The notes under the pieces: model-generated
Seen by the model: the letters and a program-made list of their open reading frames with translations, nothing else
What the model was told of the DNA's origin: nothing
Database searches by the model: none
IMG/VR virus record: IMGVR_UViG_3300023174_000121
Coordinates: 21,947-85,946 of that record
Source of the DNA: a virus
Direction: 5' to 3' (one strand)
Length of the DNA: 64,000 nucleotides
Shown: piece by piece, positions 16,414-22,940 of the stretch
Position numbering within the stretch: position 1 is the stretch's first letter
Layout: each line of letters starts with the position of its first letter
Translations under genes and position numbers: made by a program

Positions 16414-16644
16414 TTATTCTTTAATTTCAAATCTATACTTGATCATCTCAATACATTTACCAACAGTCCAAGAAATATCACCAAAATCATCATTCTCGAA
16501 GTTTGAAACTCCAACCATTGCAACTTGTGCGAGGCAATCTTGTATTATCAGTTCGGCGAACCTTTGAAAATTATCACCTTGGATGTGTAGTTCATTTTTC
16601 GAAAATTCAGCCTGTTTAGCAAATTGTTTAATTCGTTCGTTCAT
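16414..16644 (-). CDS. MNERIK/HFGVE-family microprotein (copy 2)
   Basis: Starts MNERIKQFAKQAEF at 16644 (AGGA upstream; the longer ORF to 16692 is out of pattern), with central FAELIIQDCLAQ and C-terminal IKYRFEIKE. 76 aa. It overlaps the preceding GC-rich gene by 17 bp. Confidence 0.75.
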   Translation of the reverse strand: MNERIKQFAKQAEFSKNELHIQGDNFQRFAELIIQDCLAQVAMVGVSNFENDDFGDISWTVGKCIEMIKYRFEIKE

Positions 16645-17461
16645 GATTTTTCCTTGATTTTCGCTCTTTGATTGCTCCATCCAATTCTTCAATCTGTCTC
16701 AATCGTATATCGTCCATAATATTCCAACCAATATATTCGCATGTTATATTTCGTTGTGTCATTTTCCATAACGTATCACGATACTTTTGTAATGCATCAA
16801 TCACAACATCATAATCTCGTTCTGTGGATCGGGTGTTCTTCTCCTTGAGTTTGGCTTCTACTGTTCGGACTAATTCGTAACGCGCAAACCTTTTTACAAT
16901 TTCATCCATCTCTTCCTCCGTCAGCCCGACCCACTGGCGGCGCGGGTTGGTGTACAAGTCAACAATGCGTCTTGCCAGTTCTCTGCGGCTACGCTTACCG
17001 CCGCACTCATCCCAGTCAATAATGATTTTATAAACAGTCTCCAACGCATCCAGTCCGACCCACGGGCGCGGGGCGGTGTAGAGCGATGCAATCTTTTTCA
17101 GACGCGGATTGCCTTTCTCAAAACCCGATTCAAGTTGCTGCGCATCAACACACATGGTGCGCCCAGTTTCTTCGTGCTGAAACATCCACGCCACCGGCTC
17201 CTGCTGAGTCGCTTGCGTCTCCCTGAATTGCTCCGCCGTGTCGCACCCGGTTGCTTCTTGGAATTCAAACAGTTCTGTTAAGCCAAATTCTACTACCGTC
17301 TTTCCGTCGATAGTTAACTCTGGTTGCGCCAGCCTATCGCGTAGGGCGGTGATGGCCTTGTGCTGTCTTTGGGATTGTTCTTTGTTCCCGTAATCTTCAA
17401 TGACCGGCAGATTCCATTCCAACGCTTCCAGCGCCTGTTGCATAAGTTCGCGGTCAGTCAT
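16628..17461 (-). CDS. Mosaic phage accessory protein, GC-rich, probably acquired
   Basis: A 277-aa protein. The N-terminus (MTDRELMQQALEALE, then AITALRDRLAQPE) and the repeated RxWVGL segments (PRPWVGLDALE, RRQWVGLTEEEM) match a mosaic family common in proteobacterial, notably betaproteobacterial, phages and prophages. The middle (about 16900-17450) is visibly GC-rich against the AT-rich genome, and the last 60 codons return to local composition. Function unknown. Confidence 0.75.
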   Translation of the reverse strand: MTDRELMQQALEALEWNLPVIEDYGNKEQSQRQHKAITALRDRLAQPELTIDGKTVVEFGLTELFEFQEATGCDTAEQFRETQATQQEPVAWMFQHEETGRTMCVDAQQLESGFEKGNPRLKKIASLYTAPRPWVGLDALETVYKIIIDWDECGGKRSRRELARRIVDLYTNPRRQWVGLTEEEMDEIVKRFARYELVRTVEAKLKEKNTRSTERDYDVVIDALQKYRDTLWKMTQRNITCEYIGWNIMDDIRLRQIEELDGAIKERKSRKNHERTN

Positions 17462-17721
17462 GATTCAACTCCAAAATGTTCTTTAATCAATTGAGCATCA
17501 ACTCCAAAATGTTCTTTAATCAATTGATCAGTTTCCCAAAGTGGATCAGCTTCATGATAACTGTACTCGTGTCTATTAACAATGTCCAAACAGTCTCGCA
17601 CAATCAACTCGGCGAATTTATATAAATGATCCATATGATGGCCAGGATTCAATTCATTAGGCGCAGTCTTGTATTTGAAACTAAACACTTCTTGCGCTAA
17701 TTCTTTAATTCGTTCGTTCAT
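17458..17721 (-). CDS. MNERIK/HFGVE-family microprotein with duplicated C-terminus (copy 3)
   Basis: An 87-aa protein: MNERIKELAQEVF, KFAELIVRDCLD, then the C-terminal motif QLIKEHFGV twice in tandem. The duplication comes from a 33-bp-period DNA repeat (17465-17494 and 17498-17527). ATGA overlaps on both sides. Confidence 0.78.
   Translation of the reverse strand: MNERIKELAQEVFSFKYKTAPNELNPGHHMDHLYKFAELIVRDCLDIVNRHEYSYHEADPLWETDQLIKEHFGVDAQLIKEHFGVES
17465..17527. repeat. Direct repeat, 33-bp period, two copies
   Basis: Two identical 30-bp stretches offset by 33 bp, keeping the reading frame and duplicating 11 residues at the C-terminus of the microprotein. Confidence 0.9.
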
Positions 17722-17987
17722 CTTGGATCCATTCCTCCGTTACTAACAATGTCAGTATAACACGGATTATCTTTATTTTTCAAATAGTTCATAGCCTCTT
17801 CCCAACCTTCTTGAAAAGTATTCCAATGATCTTCCAAACTATCACTTACATATTCGCCACTAGGTTTGCGGCGTAAACTGTGTCCTGATGTTATTCCAAA
17901 GTTGGGATAACATACAGTTTCAAACACATGACGAATCGGGTCTTTGGGAAAGTCAACAGGATTACTTGTGTTTGTGTAATGTCTCAT
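17718..17987 (-). CDS. Protein of unknown function
   Basis: An 89-aa protein with a DHWNTFQEGWEEAMNYLKNK helix near the C-terminus. 4-bp overlaps with both neighbours. A possible internal promoter (TTGAAA, 18 bp, TATACT around 17755-17785) lies in its 3' part. No family recognised. Confidence 0.6.
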   Translation of the reverse strand: MRHYTNTSNPVDFPKDPIRHVFETVCYPNFGITSGHSLRRKPSGEYVSDSLEDHWNTFQEGWEEAMNYLKNKDNPCYTDIVSNGGMDPR

Positions 17988-18181
17988 TCTTCCTCCGAGA
18001 TATCAATATCAAAGTGTATAGCAATGCGTTCAGCATCACCATCAGTAAAGCATTGGTCAATACATTCACTGACAATCAACCGGGCGAATCGTTCAATAAA
18101 TTCTTCTTGCGTATCCCACTTATCATCGGAATCTTCTCTAGCAGCCTTTAACCAACATTCTCTAATTTGTTTGTTCATCAT
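17984..18181 (-). CDS. MNERIK/HFGVE-family microprotein (copy 4, divergent)
   Basis: A 64-65-aa protein: MNKQIRECWLKAARED, central FARLIVSECIDQC, C-terminal AIHFDIDISEEE in place of HFGVE. The start is ATG 18181 or 18178. Confidence 0.7.
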   Translation of the reverse strand: MMNKQIRECWLKAAREDSDDKWDTQEEFIERFARLIVSECIDQCFTDGDAERIAIHFDIDISEEE

Positions 18182-18558
18182 TAAGTCCTTACAGCCCGAG
18201 CCCGAGCCTCTAATACATTTTCAATATTGCCTTTAACAATCACATTGGTATAGGTATCTACACAACCGCTGGCATGATCTACCACACGATTATCAGGTTC
18301 ATGATAAGTTCTAATGCGTTCATTACCGGCAAGAAATCTTTCTTTGTCTTTGTGGAAATGCTGTTGAATTCGTGCCATACACACAGCCATAGCATTGCGT
18401 TTATTATCTTCACGACTGCGACTGTTAGTACCATTAGCACTGATGCCAGTAGGTTCGTGAATACAGCGGCAACAATTTTGGTGTTTATTCCTATGTTGGC
18501 CTCCTTTACCCGTACCACTGAACCATTCAAACCTAAATTGATCCTCGGTGATTTTCAT
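18181..18558 (-). CDS. Release-factor-like GGQ-domain protein
   Basis: A 125-aa protein consisting mainly of a class-I release factor catalytic domain: FEWFSGTGKGGQHRNKHQNC with the GGQ motif at 19-21, then HEPTGISANG, and a basic helix. GGQ inserts into the peptidyl-transferase centre and triggers peptidyl-tRNA hydrolysis. There is no stop-codon-reading domain, so it resembles rescue factors such as ArfB/YaeJ or stand-alone RF-1-domain proteins of phages. It could release stalled ribosomes alongside the phage tmRNA. Confidence 0.88.
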   Translation of the reverse strand: MKITEDQFRFEWFSGTGKGGQHRNKHQNCCRCIHEPTGISANGTNSRSREDNKRNAMAVCMARIQQHFHKDKERFLAGNERIRTYHEPDNRVVDHASGCVDTYTNVIVKGNIENVLEARARAVRT

Positions 18559-18851
18559 TATTCAATCCCAAAGTGTTGTTTAATCATTCTTGCAATTCCA
18601 CCATCTTGTAGAGGGTCACCAGAGTCACCGACTTCTGCACATTCACTGACAATCAACTCAGCGAACTTTTCTAATTCATCGTAGCCTACAGTAGTAGCAG
18701 GTTTATTGCCAAACCGAAAACACTCTGCTCTAGCCTGCGCTAAAAGTTGTTCAATTCGTTCGTTCATCATTCGTCCTTTATGTACAACAGTGGCGGAATC
18801 GTGAATGGCATCAACCAGTATTTTATGTTCGTCTGATGTAAGTTCATTCAT
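18558..18851 (-). CDS. MNERIK/HFGVE-family microprotein (copy 5), possible N-terminal extension
   Basis: The family core begins at MMNERIEQLLAQA with AAAGGACG just upstream and ends IKQHFGIE; central FAELIVSECAEV. The frame extends 27 residues upstream to an ATG at 18851 that overlaps the previous stop (ATGA), so either a fused short leader or two start sites are used. Confidence 0.72.
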   Translation of the reverse strand: MNELTSDEHKILVDAIHDSATVVHKGRMMNERIEQLLAQARAECFRFGNKPATTVGYDELEKFAELIVSECAEVGDSGDPLQDGGIARMIKQHFGIE

Positions 18852-19072
18852 TTAATTTGTTCCCATGTCAATCGAAATGCTTTGTAACAGAGCCATCGTT
18901 GGAATCGATTAGGTGGATTCTCAAGATATACATTGTAATGGATATTGTTTTTGATGCTATCGCCGAAATAGAATTTCCAATTTGGTTCTGGTGGAAGTTC
19001 AAATCTGTGAGTTTTGATACCCGTAGGTTGTATTTTACTCAAATCAACAATTACATCATTTTCTTTATCCAT
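18848..19072 (-). CDS. Protein of unknown function
   Basis: A 74-aa protein with an aromatic-rich C-terminus (WKFYFGDSI, RFQRWLCYKAFRLTWEQIK). 4-bp overlap with the next gene. No known domain. Confidence 0.6.
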   Translation of the reverse strand: MDKENDVIVDLSKIQPTGIKTHRFELPPEPNWKFYFGDSIKNNIHYNVYLENPPNRFQRWLCYKAFRLTWEQIK

Positions 19073-19075
19073 GAT

Positions 19076-19432
19076 TCAATCCCACTTGATCTTAGAATTA
19101 ACACGTTCGTATAGTTCGACTAGTTGATCCAATGTCCAAACATCATCAGTTTCAAATGTTTCAAGCCAATTACCAAATCTAGCCCAATCCTCACTCTGCA
19201 TAGGAGGTACACCTATTTCCTCACCATGCGGATCGTCAGTTCCTCTTACATCAATTCTACCACAACTATAATGTGTGGTAATTTCTTTAGACTCATATTG
19301 ATCACCAGCCTTAAGTCCACTAAAAGTAGAGTCCTCCTCCAGTGTGATCATTTTAGTTTCAACAAGGCCACGTTGTTCATACCAATTCATACTAACTGGA
19401 CCCATCCAATTAGTGCTATATCTGATTTTCAT
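19076..19432 (-). CDS. Conserved phage protein of unknown function
   Basis: A 118-aa protein with the pattern YSTNWMGPVSMNWYEQRGL, SCGRIDVRG and EDWARFGNWLETFETDDVWTLDQLVELYER. Related proteins recur in unrelated phages, from memory of the pattern. Translationally coupled to the 35-aa gene upstream. Confidence 0.75.
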   Translation of the reverse strand: MKIRYSTNWMGPVSMNWYEQRGLVETKMITLEEDSTFSGLKAGDQYESKEITTHYSCGRIDVRGTDDPHGEEIGVPPMQSEDWARFGNWLETFETDDVWTLDQLVELYERVNSKIKWD

Positions 19433-19536
19433 TCTTCAACTTCTACTGATTTACATTTGTGAAATGGCATAATTCGACCAAACCATCCAACGAGTTCACC
19501 GCAATTTTGGCAACAGTATGATGGATATTTCTTCAT
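19429..19536 (-). CDS. 35-aa cysteine-rich microprotein
   Basis: ATGA overlaps at both ends. Sequence KKYPSYCCQNCGEL...MPFHKCKS gives a possible one-metal zinc knuckle (Cys-x3-Cys plus His-x-Cys). Coding status rests on the two exact overlaps. Confidence 0.55.
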   Translation of the reverse strand: MKKYPSYCCQNCGELVGWFGRIMPFHKCKSVEVEE

Positions 19537-19712
19537 TCTTCAACTCCAAAATGTTGTTTGACCGAGCCGGGCGTAATCCAGGCGTTTTGTGGATCCATAT
19601 TATCCTCAACTAGTTGGGCAAATTCCCGGACCAGCAACTCGGCAAACTTGAAATCATCATAGTGTGCTGAGCCATATACTTGTTCAGCAAGTTCTTTAAT
19701 TCGTTCGTTCAT
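19533..19712 (-). CDS. MNERIK/HFGVE-family microprotein (copy 6)
   Basis: A 59-aa protein: MNERIKELAEQVYG, FKFAELLVREFAQL and C-terminal VKQHFGVEE. It is the shortest copy and overlaps the genes on both sides by 4 bp. Confidence 0.75.
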   Translation of the reverse strand: MNERIKELAEQVYGSAHYDDFKFAELLVREFAQLVEDNMDPQNAWITPGSVKQHFGVEE

Positions 19713-19870
19713 TCTTTATACACCAATGATTTCGATTTGTTCTGAGTTTCGGGACATACAAAATACATAATGTCCCGACCAATATAATCCTCTTCAACAT
19801 CAAGGAATTCTACGTCTTTGACCGAATGCTTATTCTGACATTCAGCACAATGGACATAAAAATTAGTCAT
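19709..19870 (-). CDS. Small zinc-ribbon-like protein
   Basis: A 53-aa protein from ATG 19870: MTNFYVHCAECQNKHSVKD with Cys-x2-Cys and a later Cys in MYFVCPET. The longer ORF overlaps the preceding gene in another frame and is not used. Probably a one-metal or degraded ribbon. Confidence 0.6.
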   Translation of the reverse strand: MTNFYVHCAECQNKHSVKDVEFLDVEEDYIGRDIMYFVCPETQNKSKSLVYKE

Positions 19871-20279
19871 GTCGTTTGCCCGAAAAGTAACCGTAATTGA
19901 CGCCGAGATTATATTCCAAATACTCGATGTCGCCGTTTGTTTCGTAAGCCTCATGCAGCCAACGAATCGCCATCTCACGATTTCGACAACCACAATCCAT
20001 CATCTTATAGATGGTTTCCTCTAGCCGCTGACCTGCTCGGATTTCATCTTCGATTCTATCATCTTCCTCGCGCTTGATGACCATAGCGAGGTACTTCAGC
20101 TCAGCTTCAAGCTGCGCCTCTGTCATCTTTGAAGTGTCCACGTGCCTAGGGCGAAAACCATGTGCATCTTTGTATGCATCCCAGAAGGTGCATGACAATT
20201 GCTCATGGCGTGACAGTTCTTCCCACGGAGTGTACTTGTATTCCATTACAGCATCGACGGTTTGATTAGCTTGGGTCAT
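19863..20279 (-). CDS. Conserved phage protein, helical
   Basis: A 138-aa protein starting MTQANQTVDAVMEYKYTPW (AAGGAAATCAAA before ATG 20279). The core SRHEQLSCTFWDAYKDAHGFRPRHVDTS recurs in many phage genomes, with no function assigned. The longer ORF to 20393 lacks a ribosome-binding site. Confidence 0.75.
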   Translation of the reverse strand: MTQANQTVDAVMEYKYTPWEELSRHEQLSCTFWDAYKDAHGFRPRHVDTSKMTEAQLEAELKYLAMVIKREEDDRIEDEIRAGQRLEETIYKMMDCGCRNREMAIRWLHEAYETNGDIEYLEYNLGVNYGYFSGKRHD

Positions 20280-20322
20280 TTTGATTTCCTTAAAGATTAG
20301 CCGAGAGTTTTCAAATACAACA

Positions 20323-20505
20323 TTAACTAGTCGAACCTGCTTTTGATAGACCAGCATTTCGAAGATTGGTTGCTTGCCTACCAATGTTAGCAATAGTATA
20401 CTTCATTGCTGGAAATGTTTGATTCCGCTTAGGAGTCTTTGGTTTAAATACGGTGACAAGAATGCCTTCTTCTGTCATGTACTGATGATCAATTAGTTTT
20501 GTCAT
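20323..20505 (-). CDS. Small basic protein of unknown function
   Basis: A 60-aa, Lys/Thr-rich protein. ATG 20505 overlaps the stop of the 36-aa gene upstream (ATGA), supporting expression. Confidence 0.55.
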   Translation of the reverse strand: MTKLIDHQYMTEEGILVTVFKPKTPKRNQTFPAMKYTIANIGRQATNLRNAGLSKAGSTS

Positions 20506-20612
20506 TGCCCATCTCCCAAGAGGAATTCTAGCATATCCAAATCGTATTCGTAAAATTCTTCTAGCATTTCGTAGAACTCTTCGCCGATTTGGCTGACATA
20601 TGCATTAAACAC
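20502..20612 (-). CDS. 36-aa acidic microprotein, GTG start
   Basis: The GTG start at 20612 is preceded by GGAG with six A residues between. The product is acidic and amphipathic (EEFYEMLEEFYEYDLDMLEFLLG). It is the first gene after the early promoter at 20645-20672. Confidence 0.5.
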   Translation of the reverse strand: MFNAYVSQIGEEFYEMLEEFYEYDLDMLEFLLGDGQ

Positions 20613-20644
20613 TTTTTTCTCCAGTTTCTCTCACCACAAGATCC

Positions 20645-20672
20645 ATTGTACGCTGATCTCCAGAAAAGTCAA
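20645..20672 (-). promoter_or_regulatory. Sigma70-like early promoter with shared downstream block
   Basis: TTGACT (20672-20667), 16-bp spacer, TACAAT (20650-20645), then GGATCTTGTGGTGAGAGA, a block shared by five promoters in the window. A perfect GTTGCG/CGCAAC palindrome at 20686-20701 is just upstream. Confidence 0.85.
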
Positions 20673-20995
20673 GGCTTTTCTTGGTGTTGCGCTGACGCAA
20701 CAAAATCGTCGGTGTCGGCGTCATCCCAGTGGTTTTCACACCAAGTTCGGTCAAGACCGTAGCTGACGCAATCGCGAACGTATTGGGCTTTTAGTGGATC
20801 AATTTTAGCAATTACTTGTTGCACAATTGACGTTTGAATTGGAATTTCTAATTGCTGTTGTCTTTGCTTTTCGTGTTCAAAGTATGCACCCAATCCGCAA
20901 AAGATTACAACAAATCCAATCGCACCAATTAAAACAATTCTCCAGCAATAATATAACAAAAGTCCAACTATTGCTGATGCAAAAATGATTTCCAC
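20669..20995 (-). CDS. Membrane protein of unknown function
   Basis: A 108-aa product if GTG 20995 is used (AGGA spaced 6-7 nt). Two adjacent membrane helices (about 2-40) and a soluble Gln-rich then acidic tail. The stop codon lies inside the -35 region of the following promoter, and its last codons contain the palindrome at 20686-20701. It follows a lipoprotein gene. Confidence 0.6.
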   Translation of the reverse strand: MEIIFASAIVGLLLYYCWRIVLIGAIGFVVIFCGLGAYFEHEKQRQQQLEIPIQTSIVQQVIAKIDPLKAQYVRDCVSYGLDRTWCENHWDDADTDDFVASAQHQEKP

Positions 20996-21003
20996 ATTAA
21001 TTC

Positions 21004-21321
21004 CTATTGGAGATATGGCTCGCAATGCACATTAACTGGTACCATAACTTTAGATCCAGTATCAGTTCGAACTGAAATGTATTCTACATTAGGACGCATC
21101 TTTGCAAATAAACATTGTTTTGCTGCTTGAATTGCTTCATTACGATCCATTGCATCTGGACCATTGTAATTATTTAGTTTGTATACTGGATTTACAATTG
21201 CAGCAACCTTTTGTGGTTCATTTCGCCCAATTGAATTGCCAATTTTAGATGAAGTCTCAAAGGTTGAAGCACAGCCAGTAAGTAGCGACACAACTAGAGT
21301 AGACGCGATCAATTTCCTCAT
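21004..21321 (-). CDS. Small lipoprotein
   Basis: A 105-aa protein with signal peptide MRKLIASTLVVSLLTGC: charged n-region, hydrophobic core and lipobox LTGC with Cys17. The rest is a small soluble domain with two further Cys. Likely exported and lipid-anchored. Immediately downstream of an early promoter, so possibly superinfection exclusion or envelope modification; inferred. Confidence 0.75.
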   Translation of the reverse strand: MRKLIASTLVVSLLTGCASTFETSSKIGNSIGRNEPQKVAAIVNPVYKLNNYNGPDAMDRNEAIQAAKQCLFAKMRPNVEYISVRTDTGSKVMVPVNVHCEPYLQ

Positions 21322-21355
21322 TTCGAACTCCTTTTCGGGTTTATTTGATTCTACT

Positions 21356-21384
21356 ATTGTCTAACAAATTTCCAGGAAAGTCAA
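21356..21384 (-). promoter_or_regulatory. Sigma70-like early promoter
   Basis: TTGACT (21384-21379), 17-bp spacer, GACAAT (21361-21356). The GTTGT/ACAAC palindrome is at 21402-21417. Confidence 0.7.
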
Positions 21385-21419
21385 GGACTATTCCACGTTT
21401 TGTTGTGTAAAAACAACAA

Positions 21420-21521
21420 AAACCAGCTCTATAGGACGCTCTATAGGCTGGTTTCGGCTCATAGGTGAGGGGTAAGTAAGGGGTCTGTTCTAAAACGCTC
21501 CTATGGCGCGTCCTAGGACTG
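21420..21521 (-). ncRNA. Tandem-hairpin structured element (copy 1)
   Basis: Two hairpins. The first, AAACCAGC...GCTGGTTT (21420-21454), contains CTATAG-6 nt-CTATAG, giving about 13 bp with one bulge. The second (21496-21503 with 21514-21521) overlaps the last codons of the upstream gene. On the minus strand the first hairpin is followed by TTTTTGTTGTTTTT, so termination is possible. A second copy with different but compensated stem bases is at 61825-61907. Confidence 0.7.
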
Positions 21522-21944
21522 GTCCATCGTGCGCCATTCGTCCGCCATTTTGTTAATCGCCAGCGGATCGTATGCATATGAGGTTGTGGATCCAGCCAGA
21601 AAAGAATCGTGCCCATGCAAATCTGCAGTTGTCAATGCACTAAAGTTTGTTGTATTCAATGCAGGAATTGGATCTTGAGGTTTCATAAAACTTTGTTGAA
21701 ATCCTGCTGTAACAAATGTATTGTTATCTTCATCGCGAACTGCATTCCAAACTGTATTTAAAGATTCATTTAATGAATCAGAAGCATCTACGATAGTTTG
21801 CTCCAAAGAATATAATACTGATTTGATAACTTTCAATTCAACATCACTTTCAAGTCCAGCAATAACAAGTTTAAAAATATTCTTAAAATCTTCGACTTTA
21901 TGAATACTTTCTTCAAGACTACTTAATTCATCATAGTGTTTCAT
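21513..21944 (-). CDS. Protein of unknown function, helical N-terminus
   Basis: A 143-aa product from ATG 21944 (AAGGAG upstream). A helical N-terminal half (HKVEDFKNIFKLVIAGLESD) and a Ser/Thr/Ala-rich C-terminus. It ends in the second hairpin of the structured element. No family recognised. Confidence 0.65.
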   Translation of the reverse strand: MKHYDELSSLEESIHKVEDFKNIFKLVIAGLESDVELKVIKSVLYSLEQTIVDASDSLNESLNTVWNAVRDEDNNTFVTAGFQQSFMKPQDPIPALNTTNFSALTTADLHGHDSFLAGSTTSYAYDPLAINKMADEWRTMDQS

Positions 21945-21957
21945 AGCAAACTCCTTT

Positions 21958-22230
21958 TTAATCATCATCGCCAATTGCATAAGTCACATCATATCCACCT
22001 TTACGATCTGTCCAACAATCGTCGTATGTCCATTCCCATCCAAGATCGAAGCCATTGTCTTCTGCGTAATCAATAACATCGATAGGATCAAGTGTTCCAT
22101 CTTCAAATGCTTTCAAATGCAATTCCATTTCATCTTCATCATCCGAATAAACGTCACGAATCAAATCTTCTGTAATTTCGATTTCATATTGTTTTTCGAC
22201 TTGATGCCATTCTGATTTAATCACTTTCAT
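21958..22230 (-). CDS. Acidic protein of unknown function
   Basis: A 90-aa strongly acidic protein (DDEDEMELHLKAFEDG, WEWTYDDCWTD), AAGGAG before the ATG. Similar acidic small proteins are common in phage early regions; target unknown. Confidence 0.65.
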   Translation of the reverse strand: MKVIKSEWHQVEKQYEIEITEDLIRDVYSDDEDEMELHLKAFEDGTLDPIDVIDYAEDNGFDLGWEWTYDDCWTDRKGGYDVTYAIGDDD

Positions 22231-22242
22231 AATGAACTCCTT

Positions 22243-22719
22243 TTAAGCTAATTTCAAACTTTTCAATCTATCAGCAGCGTAAGAAGCAGCAAATGCTTTG
22301 GGCTTTATCATCGGAATCACATTGCATGTTCCTTTTATAAATCCAATCGCTTCATTTATAACGCAAAAACTTCCATGCAAATCACTTGGATTAATATCCA
22401 AATGCACTTCTACATATCTATCTTCCAACACATCAGCAAGTTTTAAATATAACTCAGAAACTTTATAAACTTCATTCATTAAACGATATCTAGGTTTAGA
22501 AACTTTCTGATCGAAATCTCGTTCTCTTTGCACTTCACCAAATAGTTTGCATCCATGCTTACCATCTAGATGAATCACAATAGCAAGAATGTAATCCGCG
22601 TGCCATACTCCATTTACGTTAACTCTTTCAGAATCACAACCAACATAGATTTTTGTTTCTTCAGATTGATTTAAAATAAATTCTTTGACTTCTTCTATAT
22701 TGAGTTTATGATGATACAT
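22243..22719 (-). CDS. RNase H-fold protein, DUF458/YkuK-like
   Basis: A 158-aa product from ATG 22719: KIYVGCDSERV gives the first acidic strand, AIVIHLDG the next, VEVHLDINPS another, and KPKAFAASYAADR the final conserved segment, matching the DUF458 RNase H-like fold. The longer ORF to 22794 reads into the tRNA gene. Nuclease activity is inferred from fold. Confidence 0.75.
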   Translation of the reverse strand: MYHHKLNIEEVKEFILNQSEETKIYVGCDSERVNVNGVWHADYILAIVIHLDGKHGCKLFGEVQRERDFDQKVSKPRYRLMNEVYKVSELYLKLADVLEDRYVEVHLDINPSDLHGSFCVINEAIGFIKGTCNVIPMIKPKAFAASYAADRLKSLKLA

Positions 22720-22733
22720 TTTTCTTTTTAAAT

Positions 22734-22808
22734 TGGTGGGCCCACTAGGAATTGAACCTAGACTCAATCGATTATGAGTCGAACGCTTTACCATTAAGCT
22801 ATAGGCCC
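22734..22808 (-). tRNA. tRNA with CAT anticodon (Ile2 or Met)
   Basis: Cloverleaf with acceptor GGGCCTA/TGGGCCC, anticodon loop CTCATAA, T-arm CTAGG-TTCAATT-CCTAG, and encoded ACCA. The anticodon stem-loop CGACTCATAATCG resembles E. coli tRNA-Ile2 (lysidine-modified) more than elongator Met. Not an initiator, since pair 1-72 is G-C. Confidence 0.9.
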
Positions 22809-22820
22809 GTGAAATTTATT

Positions 22821-22849
22821 ACTATAACACTAAATTTATTTAATGTCAA
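22821..22849 (-). promoter_or_regulatory. Sigma70-like promoter between two tRNA genes
   Basis: TTGACA (22849-22844), 17-bp spacer, TATAGT (22826-22821). Located to transcribe the CAT tRNA and the genes after it. Confidence 0.7.
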
Positions 22850-22857
22850 TGTAATTT

Positions 22858-22940
22858 TGGTGGGGCTGGAGAGACTCGAACTCTCAAGCCGAAGCGTCTG
22901 GGCTTAAACCAGATGTGTTTGCCAATTTCACCACAGCCCC
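22858..22940 (-). tRNA. tRNA-Leu(TAA)
   Basis: Acceptor GGGGCTG/CAGCCCC with encoded ACCA; anticodon loop TTTAAGC; long variable arm as expected for leucine. Its 3' two-thirds overlaps the end of an HNH endonuclease gene. Confidence 0.95.

Noticed and set aside
21341-21616. 91-aa minus-strand ORF
   Set aside because: Runs through the early promoter and tandem-hairpin element, out of frame with the gene at 21513.
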